Below are positions 1 through 10,913 of a stretch of DNA of 64,000 nucleotides, piece by piece; position 1 is the first letter of the stretch, and each line of letters opens with the position of its first letter. The translations under genes and the position numbers were made by a program. The stretch lies in the NCBI RefSeq assembly GCF_910592395.1, contig NC_088312.1, positions 21,709,292-21,773,291 of the forward strand. The letters run 5' to 3'. The stretch is from Lineus longissimus. Taxonomy: Eukaryota > Nemertea > Pilidiophora > Heteronemertea > Lineidae. Below the pieces are notes generated by a model that saw only the letters and a program-made list of their open reading frames with translations, did not search any database and was not told where the DNA came from.

Positions 1-3000
1 ATATAGTTTATTGGTGTCGATATTTGCAGTAACCCCACTAATTGTACATGAAATAGCAAGTATACTGCAATAATATGGTCTCGGGCTATCAAAGCGAAAA
101 CGCGGCATTTCGAGCTCACTCGACAATGAGTTTTTGTGTGATTTCAACAATATTGTATAGCGCAAGGACCCAACAGTTACTTTCCTCTGGTATATTTTTG
201 TTTCTTCTCGACGCTTGAAATTGAATATTCGGGTAAAATATCAAGAATATTGTTTTGCCCGAATATGCAAAAGGTTGCTTAGGATGGAACGCATGTGTCT
301 ATATCGCTGGTGTGCCCATCTATCCTTCTCCTATGTATTGGACACAAGTTGGCGACCTTTTCTGAATGTACGGCCAGTCACACTGTTTGTGAAACAATAC
401 AACATTGGTCTTAGCTCAGCTAAAATGGAAGCGAGATGTTGTTGAGTATGAAAGGTGTCGTGGTTGGCATTGTGTCGCATCGTCACTTCTCTTTGTTGTC
501 GCGGAACAGCTCCAAAGTCATTGTCCAGCAGAAGCCTCACGCATGAATGATCTTTGATTTAACACAATGGAACAGTTGAGAGGGCCGGTTTGTGTTGAAT
601 GATAATAGGCTTAAGAGGGCGATAAACGTAAGACGAACAATCGATCTTCCCTTTTTAATTTATTTCGTCCCAATTGATTGAATGCCTGATTGCCGGAACC
701 TTCCATCTTGATCCAAAGCATCCAAGGCTTTGTTCAATTCCGATGAACAAGATGAACTGTTGTGGAGTGAGTTTCATCGCAAACCAGTGATCAAGCGCCA
801 GCTAATTTCAATTACTTCTTGGCGGAGTAATCAAGACGGATTGAGCCTGTGCAATTGACCGTATAATGCCGCCGTGTTCGAGGGAATGGCGATCCTCTGT
901 GATAACCCGAAGACATTGCGCTACTTATTGTAAACAGCCATGTTAAAGTACAAGGGTGAAACGTGTTGGGAGGGTTCATCATATTTGTGGGGCCTTCAGT
1001 TTTGAGAAGACCAGAAAGTGATCAGGGATGGTTGCGCCATCGGTTTCAGCAGGAACGATCGTGTAAGGTCCTTACGTTACTATTGTAAATAAATTTACCA
1101 AAGGAGACGCTTTTGTTTGTCTCTTGGGCCGATTGAAAAACTGTACCCAGCTTTGTTCGAATATGTTTGAGTTGGTCGCTGCAGATCTGTCAACACAACT
1201 TCACCGCACCGGACGTGCCAAATGAAGCAAAGCATGATCAATCTGAAAGTTTGGGAAGAATAAAGTCCCGGTCTCTCTCCTGTTAAAGTATTTCGCCAGT
1301 TCTGTTTCTCTAAAGGCACTCTATTTCATACAACCTCATACAACCATTCATCCTGTACAGTCTCCTTTCCATCCCTCTTAATCTCGGATAAGGGAGATTA
1401 GAGAGACTTTATCGAGGTCGACATCAAACAAATTTGGATCCCAACGGCTGGGTTTTCAAACAAAGATGATATCTAACCCAAGAAAAGCATCGCACATAAT
1501 ATCCGCAGGGGAGATGCACGAAACGAAAAACTGTTTCCACATCGGTTCAAGTAAAGAGGAAAATCGGTATGTTTACAATTCTATTTGATCCGACGATTTT
1601 TTATTTGGAGAATACAGGTAGCAAGAAGAGGTCCTGTAACGCGACCCTCCTCCTTCAATCACATTTAGGTACCATCAGGTCCCCTCCTACACCAGAGATC
1701 CCATATCCACGTATTCACCATCCTTTCAGCAGAAACCTTACGCGAAATTTTAAAAAACACCAGCGAGATTTCTTTTATCGACGATGCGCAACTTCCCCAT
1801 CAACAAGATTTTTATGCCTTTAATGCTCTAAAAGAATGAAGCTGGTGGAATTGCAACCTACTCCGCAAATGCGACGTAACATTAGCTAGATTTCGGCGTT
1901 TGGTTATGCACTAGGTTTTTGGATTAGGAGAGTATAAAACATCGGTTCTGTGTTAATGTACTTCCGGTAAAGGCATCACTGCCAGTCAATCGTTTTTACA
2001 ATGTTCTCGCTTGGAGACCAGTTTCAGTTGATTAAGTAACGTGACGACTTTGTGTGGCTTGAGGAAAACATCATCTCTCTCAAAGAAAGTCCTGATTTGG
2101 TTGGCTTCTCTTCTTTAACATGTTTAAACCTTATCTACATACTTCTAGGTTGAAACACAACGGATGTAACAATGCCTCTGCACCTTGACTGAAGTGATAC
2201 TTCACTTAAAGCTGTATTTTATGAGATGACTACTTCAGAATTCAGCCTTGGGTTCATAAAGGGAAATGACACATGGCGCTGCTTGAATTTAGTGTAGCTC
2301 TTGCCGGGGATGAAATTCACGGTAGATTCTGAAAGATAATTAGCATTTTCGCCGCAGAATCCTCATTGTTGCACTCACATTACCCATGGCCCCAGTAAAT
2401 GTTGGCCAAAATATGAAATGCACTCCCGATTTCTGTTGTGTCATAGCTTAAGGCTTATATTCCTTGAAATGTTTCTGTTTGTAATCGCAGTCATTACCGA
2501 ATTGACGGGCTTTCATCCCATCGGGGACGTCGAGTTTGTTAAGTTCGGGTTCAGGGGTTTTCTTCAATACGCTGAATTAAAATATCGGCACATTTTTCAA
2601 CCTTCGCTAGCTGAAATCTGTTTAATGCCCAGGGAAATAATGAAATATGCATATATACGCGGTTAGACTATCGAAAACTGATAAATCCAATATAACTACG
2701 CTAATATTCTAACATTTCCAGTTTTGAATATTTTGTATGAATTTCACGCAGAGTTCTCTCATTGTAAGTCTCGTTTTATCTCTTTTTTACCGCTGAAAAC
2801 CTAAATGGTTTTGTCACCCACACCTAGTAAATATCACAGAATACATTACCACTGTATTTACAGTACATGTATTTACTGAAAATTCTTGGTACAAGCTGAT
2901 TACTAAATAACGCGAAAAAAAACATGGACTTATCAAAGTAACACAGCTTTGTTTGTTTATCGGGCGTCCCAGGCACTATCATTGTTGGAGGAAAGGTCAT

Positions 3001-6000
3001 CAACAATTGCCTAAAATGCCATGTTCTTGTTTATTCAACTACGTTTGAGAAAAAAGGGGCTTACCTATAACATTCTTTTTGTATCTTCTATATTCTGTAA
3101 ATTTGTCTCGATAGGAAAATTCGCCTCTATATTTATTCTTTGTCTGTTAATTTTGATAGACCAAAAAGGTGGGAAATATGTTGGACCGTACGATATTTGC
3201 TCTAGCTGACTCAGCCCGACTCATAATTACCCTTTGGTTGCAAACGAGTAGGTTGTTTTTTGAGAACATGGTCGGGTTTTTCACGGGCCATGCAAATGCC
3301 GACACCAGCGAATTAAGTGACCTGCATTAAGTAAACTGTACATTTTTCCTTTTCATTAAGCTTCAAAAGAAAACAATTATTTGTCTATATTAGAGCCTCT
3401 TTATCAGTTTCCCATCAGCAATTTCAATTACTTCCCTTAATTAAAACTTGCATACAAAAAGAAAAGAAGAAAAAAGATTGCCTCCACCAACAACCACACG
3501 CGACGTTCAATATGCAGACATGGTCTTATCTTTACTATCACCATAAAACACATCGCCATCGATGAATAATTTAGATCTCGTGTAATAGCGATATGTTCTA
3601 TGTCGTGACCTGTTAGAATGGTACTTCACAAACCATATTGTAGTCGAGTAAGCCGGGTTGATGTATCTTCCACAAACGTGTCCCCTTTCACTTGTCGTTT
3701 GTGACATGAAGAACGAACACGTCATTTTTATAGAGTCGGCTATACTGGCGATTCCCAATGTCACATTTCACCTTCACGTCGTGTTTTCAAGCCCGTGACC
3801 TGTGAAACATGACATGTGACAATGTGAATATGTGCCTGCCACATGCTGGAATCTCCATATTTGTGGAAGACTGTCGGCGTAGTATTGAAGTGCACGACAC
3901 CTCCCATTTCGGGCCATGGACGGGGAAGATGTAAATTCGACACCAACTTTCTTTCGTTGGTTTTCATTTTCGTTGAACTTTAAATTGGAGGGATAAACTG
4001 AGAGCTATCTATTTATTTTAGCTTTGATTTGGCCAAAACACCGATATGTTGGTGTGAGGGCTATGACATATGTGAATTTAAGATCGAATGATTATGATGA
4101 CCTAAATAACACTCCACTCTCCTGAACACTGCTGAAGAGACGGGGGTACAGTTTAGTATCAAACTGTCATATTCCTCTTCGCCGGTGCCTGAACAATATC
4201 AGTCAGACATGCCCCGGGAGCACACACCCAAAGTGAGTATCACGGTTACCAATAGTGGCTTGGGTAGTTGTTACCAATCCGCATGTGATGGATTACCCAT
4301 GTCTTCGGTAGCTCAACAGTATATAATTCGATACTAAAGTCGACTCTTCTCAAGTACTCGATCACAACTCCACGATCTATCCCTAGTAACTAAGCAAGTT
4401 GTTACCGTGGTTACTGTTTTGATGGTAGGAGAAGTCGTGTACCGCAGGAACGTACTTTTGAAAGTTTGAAAGAGTACGCAGACGATACTGTAGCGAAGAG
4501 TGGGTGTAGGTTTCCTTGCAATGTACCTTTGGGGAAGGGAGGAAATAGTAATGCATACGAAATGGCCATAAGATCTGACTCGGAGTTCTTTAGTTTCATG
4601 GAGCAAATGCGGCCCTTTAAACAATGTAAGCAATGATAAGTTGCTCGAAGGAACGATTCGCCTTTTGTCAACGACAGTAGAATGGTACTTGTTATGGTGT
4701 ACGTTGTCGTACATGTGGCCTACATGGCCTTTGAACAATATTGAGCTCAGAAAATGATACAATAAAACATGACATACATGGTTGTGTATGATACTCCTCG
4801 TCTCTCTTAATTGATTTCTCAACAGATGAGAGATAAAGTGATCAGTCTATTCCTGACCCAGTGATTGATCGCATCTAGATCCTATATTTATCTCTTGGAT
4901 GCTCATCTACCCTTGGCTTTGTAGTAGTGTATATCAATCTCTTGACAAAGCTGCCGCTACAATGATTGATGTTCAGACCTTTGTAAAGTTTCAATGGCTT
5001 CAACTATAGCTTTCGCGTTGCCTTAACCGTTTCGTTTGTATGTGTGGTGGGAGATACGGCATATCCCCGTCAGTTTAGCCCATTAGTATCCAATTACCCC
5101 AGAAAGTATCTACTCCTTATCGGTAAACATGAAAAATGATTTCAGTTGAATAAGGACGACCATGGATACCGGGATTTCCATACAAAAGCTCTTCTGCAAG
5201 CAAATACAAGTTATATGATGTCACATTATCGGAAGAGGCCCAGAGTGTTACCAAAGAACATTAATCACCATGTTACATGTTAAGGCTCAAGGTCAAGTCT
5301 TATACATCAGGGAAACCAAGATAATTTTTTCATAGCAAGTGACAGCAAGTAAAAAAACCTCCCGTGTGACCCATACATGTGTACATACATATGGCGTTCT
5401 GCTATTTCGGAAGGTTTTATACGTTAAGCTGACTACTCGTCAAACAGGAGTGATGTTTTTTTACCCATGACACATGTAATCGTGATTATGGCGAGTGCCG
5501 GTCAAGTCGTTATACACTCAAATAACGTGTTTTCTAATGTTGCATCGGCGTACGCAGCCCATAATTTATGAGATCGAATACAAACTCGCCAGGTAAACTC
5601 GCAGGTTAATTTTCAATATAATGATTTTCATTTGAACAATTGATATCAAATCTGGTTGTGTGAGTTATTTATCAACTTAGTATGGTTAGAAGGACAGATT
5701 ATGCACCATTTGTTTTCGATAATTCCTATGATTAAAATGTTCCGACTGGATTGCTATTACCATGGAAATAAAGCAAATAAGTAAATAACAAAACAGTCAA
5801 TTTTCAGATGACAATAAAATATCTAAATTAGTAAAAGATGCAATAATCATTACCAAGGATACGCATATTGGGGTCATTAGGGCTAATTGATGTTGGCTTT
5901 TGACGTAATTGGGACATTTATTAATATCTGTTATCATTACCTTTTAATGAAATAATCATTTAATGCCATTTGCGTTTTTGTGTCTTATTTGAACTTTTCC

Positions 6001-6101
6001 ATGCCATTTAACGTGATTTTAGACAAATTGAAAATATATTTTTTCCACAAGGCACGAATTACTTGTAGGACGCACTCATAAGGCATGGGTCCACTATTAT
6101 C
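1..6101. other. No recognisable gene (AT-rich non-coding)
   Basis: No reading frame here resembles a known family. The longest open frame, 162 codons on the minus strand at 4334-4822, has random-looking composition and no splice-flanked partner. The sequence is AT-rich with short homopolymers. I see no convincing repeat pair or RNA gene. Confidence 0.5.
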
Positions 6102-6130
6102 TTTCCCGCTGTGGTCACTTCAGCGGGAAA
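6102..6130. promoter_or_regulatory. Palindrome of two E2F-type motifs
   Basis: A perfect 10-bp inverted repeat (tttcccgctg at 6102-6111, cagcgggaaa at 6121-6130) is separated by 9 nt. Each arm carries TTTCCCGC, which fits the E2F consensus TTTSSCGC, in opposite orientations. It could be a paired E2F site or simply a hairpin. No promoter or gene start is evident next to it, so regulatory function is inference. Confidence 0.35.
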
Positions 6131-6371
6131 ACTCCGCTCGGCTGCTGCCTGAGTCTTTAGTACCCGCCAGCGCGATTGATTGGCGTATCAGTATCAGTGA
6201 GCTGTTGAGCTATTAGCTCAGGTCCGGTGATGGACATCGAGCTTGAAATTGAGAAAGGTTAATGACTATAACTGTCTCATGAAAATGACCTTCAGCGACC
6301 AACAGTATACCTGTACATGTATATTGCAATGATACTCTTCTTGTGTATATTAACAAGTATTAACTCAGCCA

Positions 6372-6380
6372 TTACGCAAT
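6372..6380. repeat. Putative target-site duplication, LINE 3' side
   Basis: The nonamer ttacgcaat lies directly beyond the presumed 3' end of the minus-strand LINE (minus-strand tail reads cgcagaagaaaa). The same nonamer recurs exactly at 9484-9492, just outside the 5' end of the fused UBASH3 copy. The pair fits a target-site duplication made when the whole composite inserted. Confidence 0.55.
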
Positions 6381-6410
6381 TTTTCTTCTGCGTTCAGATT
6401 TTCATAACCA

Positions 6411-6780
6411 TTATAACCTCAAGTCGTGCGCCGCGACAAAATCGGCTGTTTGTTGCAGGTCTTCGGCTGTTCTCCATAGCTTAGTCTTCAGTGACAATGG
6501 CTCTGGCCAAAATTCTTGTCTTCTTTTCATCAAGGGACAGTCCTTCAGAATGTGCCTTGGCGTTTGGTCGCCGAGTCCACATTCGCAGGAAGCAGTTGGA
6601 TGGAGCCCAAGTCTCTTCAGGTGCTGGTGGAGTTTGCAGTGGCCTGTACGGAGTCGATAGATGGAGACTTGGCCTTTTCTGACAAGTTGGTGGATGCTGT
6701 CTTTCCATGGCTGGTACCAGTCAGTGTCGTCTCTCCATTGGTTTTTTAGCTTCGTCTTGAGTAATGTTTTTGATACCGGT
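6411..6780 (-). pseudogene. LINE C-terminal region with CxC-x8-H-x4-C knuckle
   Basis: A minus-strand frame leads from QWRDDTDWYQPW through RLRTGHCKLHQHL to CECGLGDQTPRHILKDCP and ends at a TAA at 6413-6411. Sequences like RTGH followed by a Cys/His cluster are typical of the extreme C terminus of RT-RNase H LINEs. A further frameshift near 6760-6790 separates it from the RNase H frame. It shows that the 3' end of the element's ORF is complete. Confidence 0.75.
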
Positions 6781-6829
6781 AGGTCATTCTGGTTTTTGTT
6801 TGGTGCTGCTTGCTACCTTCCTTCGCCAA

Positions 6830-7380
6830 GTGATCTGCTCATTCATTTCCTGGTACTCCTACGTGAGCTGGTATCCATTGGAGGACTACTCTTCTGTCTT
6901 GAAGAAGACTACTTAGGTTCTTCAGTAGATTTTCCGTCAGTTGGTCTGATGTTGCAGCCATAAGGGCCTGTAATGCAGACAGAGAGTCGGTCAGCAGGAC
7001 GAGATTGTCTCCTACATCTTCTTGGGTGGTGATCAGATAGTCAGTGGCTGAGGTTAGGGCTTGCATCTCAGCTCTGTAGTTTGAGCAGAGAATGCCGGAT
7101 GGTACGGTATGGAGTGGGAGCTTCTGTCTTGAAGTTTGATAAAAACACCACTTCCTCCATTGCTAACTGCATTTTGAGATGAGCCATCTGTATAGACGTG
7201 TGTCCAGGTACTATGGGGATACTTTCTGTCTATCATCTCGAGGGTGAGTGCCTTCTGGACTTCTGGCCTTGCGGATCCTTTTTGCTCGAGGCCTAGAACA
7301 TGGAACTCTATCTCTGGAAGATTACGTTCCCTTGACCGGTTGGAGATTGTGAGGTCTTCGCATAGATCAGATTCGCTTTC
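6830..7380 (-). pseudogene. LINE RNase H domain (broken)
   Basis: Two overlapping minus-strand frames give one RNase H domain. The first carries a linker and VYTDGSSQN with the first catalytic Asp; the second carries AEMQAL (catalytic Glu), LLTDSLSALQAL (Asp) and IPAHVGVPGNE (His and the following Asn-Glu). A frameshift near 7090 separates the halves. Directly after GNE an in-frame TGA stands where the family normally has Arg, and the next residues, ADHLAKEGSK, continue the expected C-terminal helix, so this is a clear nonsense mutation. RNase H of this kind removes RNA from the RNA-DNA hybrid during element replication. Confidence 0.85.
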
Positions 7381-8233
7381 CAGTCAGATGGGTCTTCAAC
7401 CGGTTACTTTTTTCTCCCTGTATCAGAGTCTTGTATTCTCTCCTTAACTCCAGGGGTTGAATGGCAGCTGTTTTCTCCATGTCCCTAATTGGTGTGCTTC
7501 GCATTCCTCCAAGGATGATTCTAAGGCCCATATTTTGCACTTTGTCCAGCTTTGCTTTGGTAATGTCAGATGCAGTTACCCATGTGGCAGAGGCGTACTC
7601 CATGATTGGTCTTACTGCCCCTATATATACTTGTCTGAGGATTTCGGTCGTGGCTCCCCAAGTCGTTCCTGCCACCTTTTTCATCAGTGATAATTTCTTG
7701 ATAGCCTTTTCCTGGATTGCTTTGATGTGTGGGTTCCATGTCAGGCGCTTGTCTATGGTTCCTCCTAGGAAGACAGTTGATTCCACTTGGGGTATTGGTT
7801 GTGTTCCCATGTGAAGGTTGATTTCTTCCTTCTTCGTTGGTAATGAGAAAAGGATGCTGGCCATCTTAGCAATGTTGACATCAACGAACCACTTTTTCGC
7901 CCAGAGTTCCATTTGGTTTACCATGGTCTGAGATCGCTTGATGGCTGTTGATACATATCGGCAGGCAGTCCAAGCTGCAAGGTCGTCTGCGTGGAGTGTG
8001 TTGCCAATATGTTCTTCAAAGGATGCTGTGATGGTATCGATGTACACCAAAAAAAGGGTGGGTGAGATATCTCCTCCTTGTGGAACGCCTTCTCTCAAAT
8101 TCACGAGGTTGCTGGTGGTACCATCAATTTTCACTCTTGCGCTGCGGTTGTGAAGGAAGTTTCGTAGCCAGTTGTGCATTTTCCCTTGGATTCCTATCTC
8201 GAGTAACTTCAGGAGAAGCCCTTCTTGGCTGAT
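7367..8233 (-). pseudogene. LINE reverse transcriptase fragment
   Basis: A minus-strand frame of about 289 codons, open from an in-frame TAA at 8236-8234, gives the palm and thumb of a LINE reverse transcriptase. Visible landmarks are REGVPQGGDISPTLF (motif B region), LHADDLAAW (motif C, the catalytic Asp pair, in a family where YADD is common), WFVDVN and FLGGTIDKRLTWNPHI (thumb region). The catalytic aspartate of motif A lies upstream of the truncation and is missing. The frame ends at 7367 after a frameshift near 7375; the following frame continues as linker into RNase H. It cannot make an active polymerase. Confidence 0.88.
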
Positions 8234-9475
8234 TTAGATCTTGCCGGGAGTAATTTCCTTGTTCGTCAAAGCATTCCTCCAACCACCGTCGACCGAATAG
8301 GAAATCTATCCGCTCTCCATGTCGTAACACATAGACATGACGGGGACCATTTTCCTTGTTTGCTGCAACAGCATTAGGTTCACGTGCCTTTCCTTTGCCG
8401 TCTTGTCAACCTTGGCATATACATGTATTGGGATGGTTGACTTGAGTAGTTCAGGAGTGTTATTAGTAGTGTGACTGTTGTATATTGTCTCATAAACTGA
8501 TACCTCATTCTCCATTGGCTCAGGCTCGCTGCAGGCGGCAGCATAATATGGTCGTTGCACATGTTTTATCCATGTATCCGTCTCTGCTGTAGGTTCCGTA
8601 TAAGCCAAAGGGAACCTGCCCGATATCCCAGTCAGCCAAGACGTCCCCTCACTCCAACCATATATCTCCTTTGTTTTCTCATTCACAAGGATAAAGTCTC
8701 CAGGGAAGAGGTCCAGCTCATCGGGGTAAAATGCGCTGTTTATACCTAGGACCTTTTTAACCTCTGTATCCCGACTTCTCGGATCTCTTGAGTTCAGTCT
8801 GAAATCCCATCCAGTCTGAGCAGTTGTATTGACCCTATGGGCCAAACTCTCCAACATGGCTTTGTGTTTTGGGTAGAACTTATAGGCAAGTGACAAGTGC
8901 AGCTGTTTCTTGTAGTTTTCTAGCGTTACGCCTATTGACTTGGCCTCCTCTGCTAAGTCTGTCTCTACTTTCTTCATAAATTGTTCACCCTCCTCTGTTA
9001 CAAACATTCCAATAAAATTATCTGATGCAAAGTATTCTAAGCCAAGTCTATGAGATTCATTGGTGAATCTGTCAATCACCTTTTCGAAGAGCTTCACCAT
9101 CACGTCAACTTTTGAGTCCTCTACCTTGAACATAGGACACAATGTTATGTGAGGGAAGTAGTTATGCGCCTTATTCCGCCCACGTTTAGCAGCAGAAGTC
9201 ACCCAGAAATCTTGCAAATCTCGCAACAGATTACCCTTTGGGCACAAGTAGACAAAGTAGTCTCTAGGAGTGTTCATATCAAGGCATGGATCATTTAAGT
9301 GGGATAACAACCAATCAGTTGCCAGCTGAACCCCATTGTTGCCTGTTGCAGCAAGGGCCTTCTCCACTCTTTCTTTAGGAAATCCCATATGCATGAGGGT
9401 TTGGAGAGGAGCCGCATCCTGCTTGCGAATACTTGGGAGGCGACTCCTTCCACTTTTTGGAGAGGAAGTTGCCAT
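8231..9475 (-). pseudogene. UBASH3-like: UBASH3 (TULA/Sts)-like processed pseudogene, 3' truncated
   Basis: Minus-strand, intronless reading frame starting at the ATG at 9475 (an in-frame GTG two codons earlier is not needed). Residues about 21-63 form a UBA domain (LMHMGFPKERVEKALAATG). Next is a 2H phosphoesterase domain with H109-I-T111 (FPHITL) and H193-L-S195 (QLHLSLAYKF). About 226-295 form an SH3 domain (DELDLFPGDFILV, LTGISGRFP). The histidine-phosphatase domain then starts in another frame: [14 protein letters not shown], with the catalytic Arg-His. A single frameshift within about 8362-8405 separates the parts. The gene breaks off after SRQDLNQP, where the LINE begins, so most of the phosphatase domain is missing, and I find no remainder downstream. 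Animal UBASH3 genes have many introns, so an intronless copy implies a cDNA origin. The family binds ubiquitin and dephosphorylates tyrosine kinases; this copy should not. Confidence 0.9.
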
Positions 9476-9483
9476 TTTCACTT

Positions 9484-9492
9484 TTACGCAAT
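9484..9492. repeat. Putative target-site duplication, 5' side of chimera
   Basis: The exact nonamer ttacgcaat is shared with 6372-6380. It lies 9 to 17 nt upstream of the UBASH3 start codon on the minus strand. If it is a true target-site duplication, the inserted cDNA carried only 8 nt of 5' UTR. Confidence 0.5.
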
Positions 9493-10809
9493 GAAATATG
9501 AGAAGGCACGACTGAAAGAGCAGTATTGTACATGGTGTTGCATTTTGGATTAGAGTTCACCAGTTTATTGGAAAACTCGCTGCTCTGGTGTTTGTAATAC
9601 GACAGCGAATATTCAATGAAATCAGAAACATTTGAAAAAAGACCTTTCCGAGTGTGGGGGAGTTTTACAGTTCATCCTTTCAGTACCTGGGACCAAATTT
9701 TTCGGAATAAACGATGCAGTATTACTTGTTTTCAATAATGTGTTTTATAGATTTGTCATGAAGCCATGCCCCCTTCAAATGAGTTTTTAACCATTAAAAG
9801 CGTATCGCAGAATATCGGGGAAATCAAGATTTGACTGGCCTGGATGTAACAACACAATAATTCAAGTGAACCCTGAATTGAAATTGGGACGACAATATAA
9901 TACAGTCAGAATGCAGGTTTAATGATTTGATTCCGGTAACGGAGATCTTTTTAGCATAGTTCGTTTTGTGAAAGTGTTGTTTTTGGAACTGGATTTTACC
10001 CATTAAATATACGTACGCTGAGTAAATCTCAGCGTTTGTTGATCAGCAATCCAATGTCGATAACGAGCATTAGGTAATCAGTACGGAGTGCAAAAGTTTT
10101 TGTTTCCGTTTCTGGGCAATAGGTTACATGAACTGAAACCTCTTCGAACCTCGTACCCCCGTGACTCGATCCGCGTGATCCATAAATAGATCACGTGTTT
10201 CAACCACCTTAGTGCCTTAACGAGAGGGATACAATTATGTCCAGTTGCTTATAGACCAGACAACAATTATCTTTCATTATTGCCAAAATGATATTAACAA
10301 GAAATTAACCAAAAAAAATAACAAGATACAAAGATAATATCATCCCGCCGCCACTGTCATATATAATGGGAATCCACATTCCGATATTATCATGAAACTA
10401 CTAATATAGCCCAAGAGTTACATCTCACGCATCACATTGAAAGTTATACGTACATTTAATTACAGAATTGAGTTTACTTGCACGACAGGGTCGTATTGCC
10501 ACCTCATATAAACCACCGCCTACTCGTCATATGTGTCAGTTTGGTCATATCGTAATAAACTCTGCGTGACATATCGGAATAACAAGACGCTGACGGCGAC
10601 CCATGTTTTTATCAAATGGATCTGAATGAAGGTGCACCAGTCGAGTTAATGAAAACTCAGTGCAGCATACTCGTTTCTTTCGGGAAAAGCTAAGACAACA
10701 TATGTTCCCTCGTCTGGCTCTATCTGTGATGTATTCTACTGGTTATGATGATGTGCTATGAATACTGTGGGTACATGGACGTCCATTAACCGGCGTAGAA
10801 GTTTGAAAT

Positions 10810-10913
10810 GTCCTAGATAGAATGCCCTGGGAATAAAATATTATATTATGCGCTTTAATCTCTGAGCCATTGACGATCATGGCCTCTATAAAACCATATA
10901 TCACCGTCATAAT
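10810..10913 (+). repeat. Dispersed short repeat, copy A
   Basis: Shares an alignable core with 22342-22425: gtcctag at the start, then a t/gcgcttt(a)taa..ctctgag..at.gac block and a ctataa..tgtcac-like end. Identity is about 70% by eye, with small indels. The gcgcttta/ctataa pattern resembles short non-autonomous elements common in marine invertebrates. Its class (SINE or MITE) is not determined. Confidence 0.4.

Larger units (their letters stand above)
6381..8233 (-). mobile_element. 5'-truncated non-LTR retrotransposon with RT and RNase H
   Basis: Minus-strand LINE fragment holding, in order, the second part of a reverse transcriptase, an RNase H domain and a C-terminal cysteine/histidine-rich tail, ending with a TAA at 6413-6411 and a roughly 30-nt 3' UTR that closes in a GAAGAAAA tail. 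RT followed by RNase H and a CxC...HxxxxC knuckle points to the I-like/Jockey-like side of non-LTR elements; the exact clade is uncertain. The N-terminal half of RT, the endonuclease and any ORF1 are absent. The fragment begins abruptly inside the UBASH3 pseudogene frame near 8222-8234. At least three frameshifts and one nonsense change show that it is dead. Confidence 0.88.

Noticed and set aside
4334-4822. 162-codon minus-strand frame
   Set aside because: No family resemblance, no domain or signal, and an overlapping 86-codon frame of equal quality; most likely chance.
8124-8330. Independent phosphatase-like gene starting at the RHGE motif
   Set aside because: It continues the UBASH3 copy after a frameshift, and its last 30 or so codons are LINE sequence read in the wrong frame.
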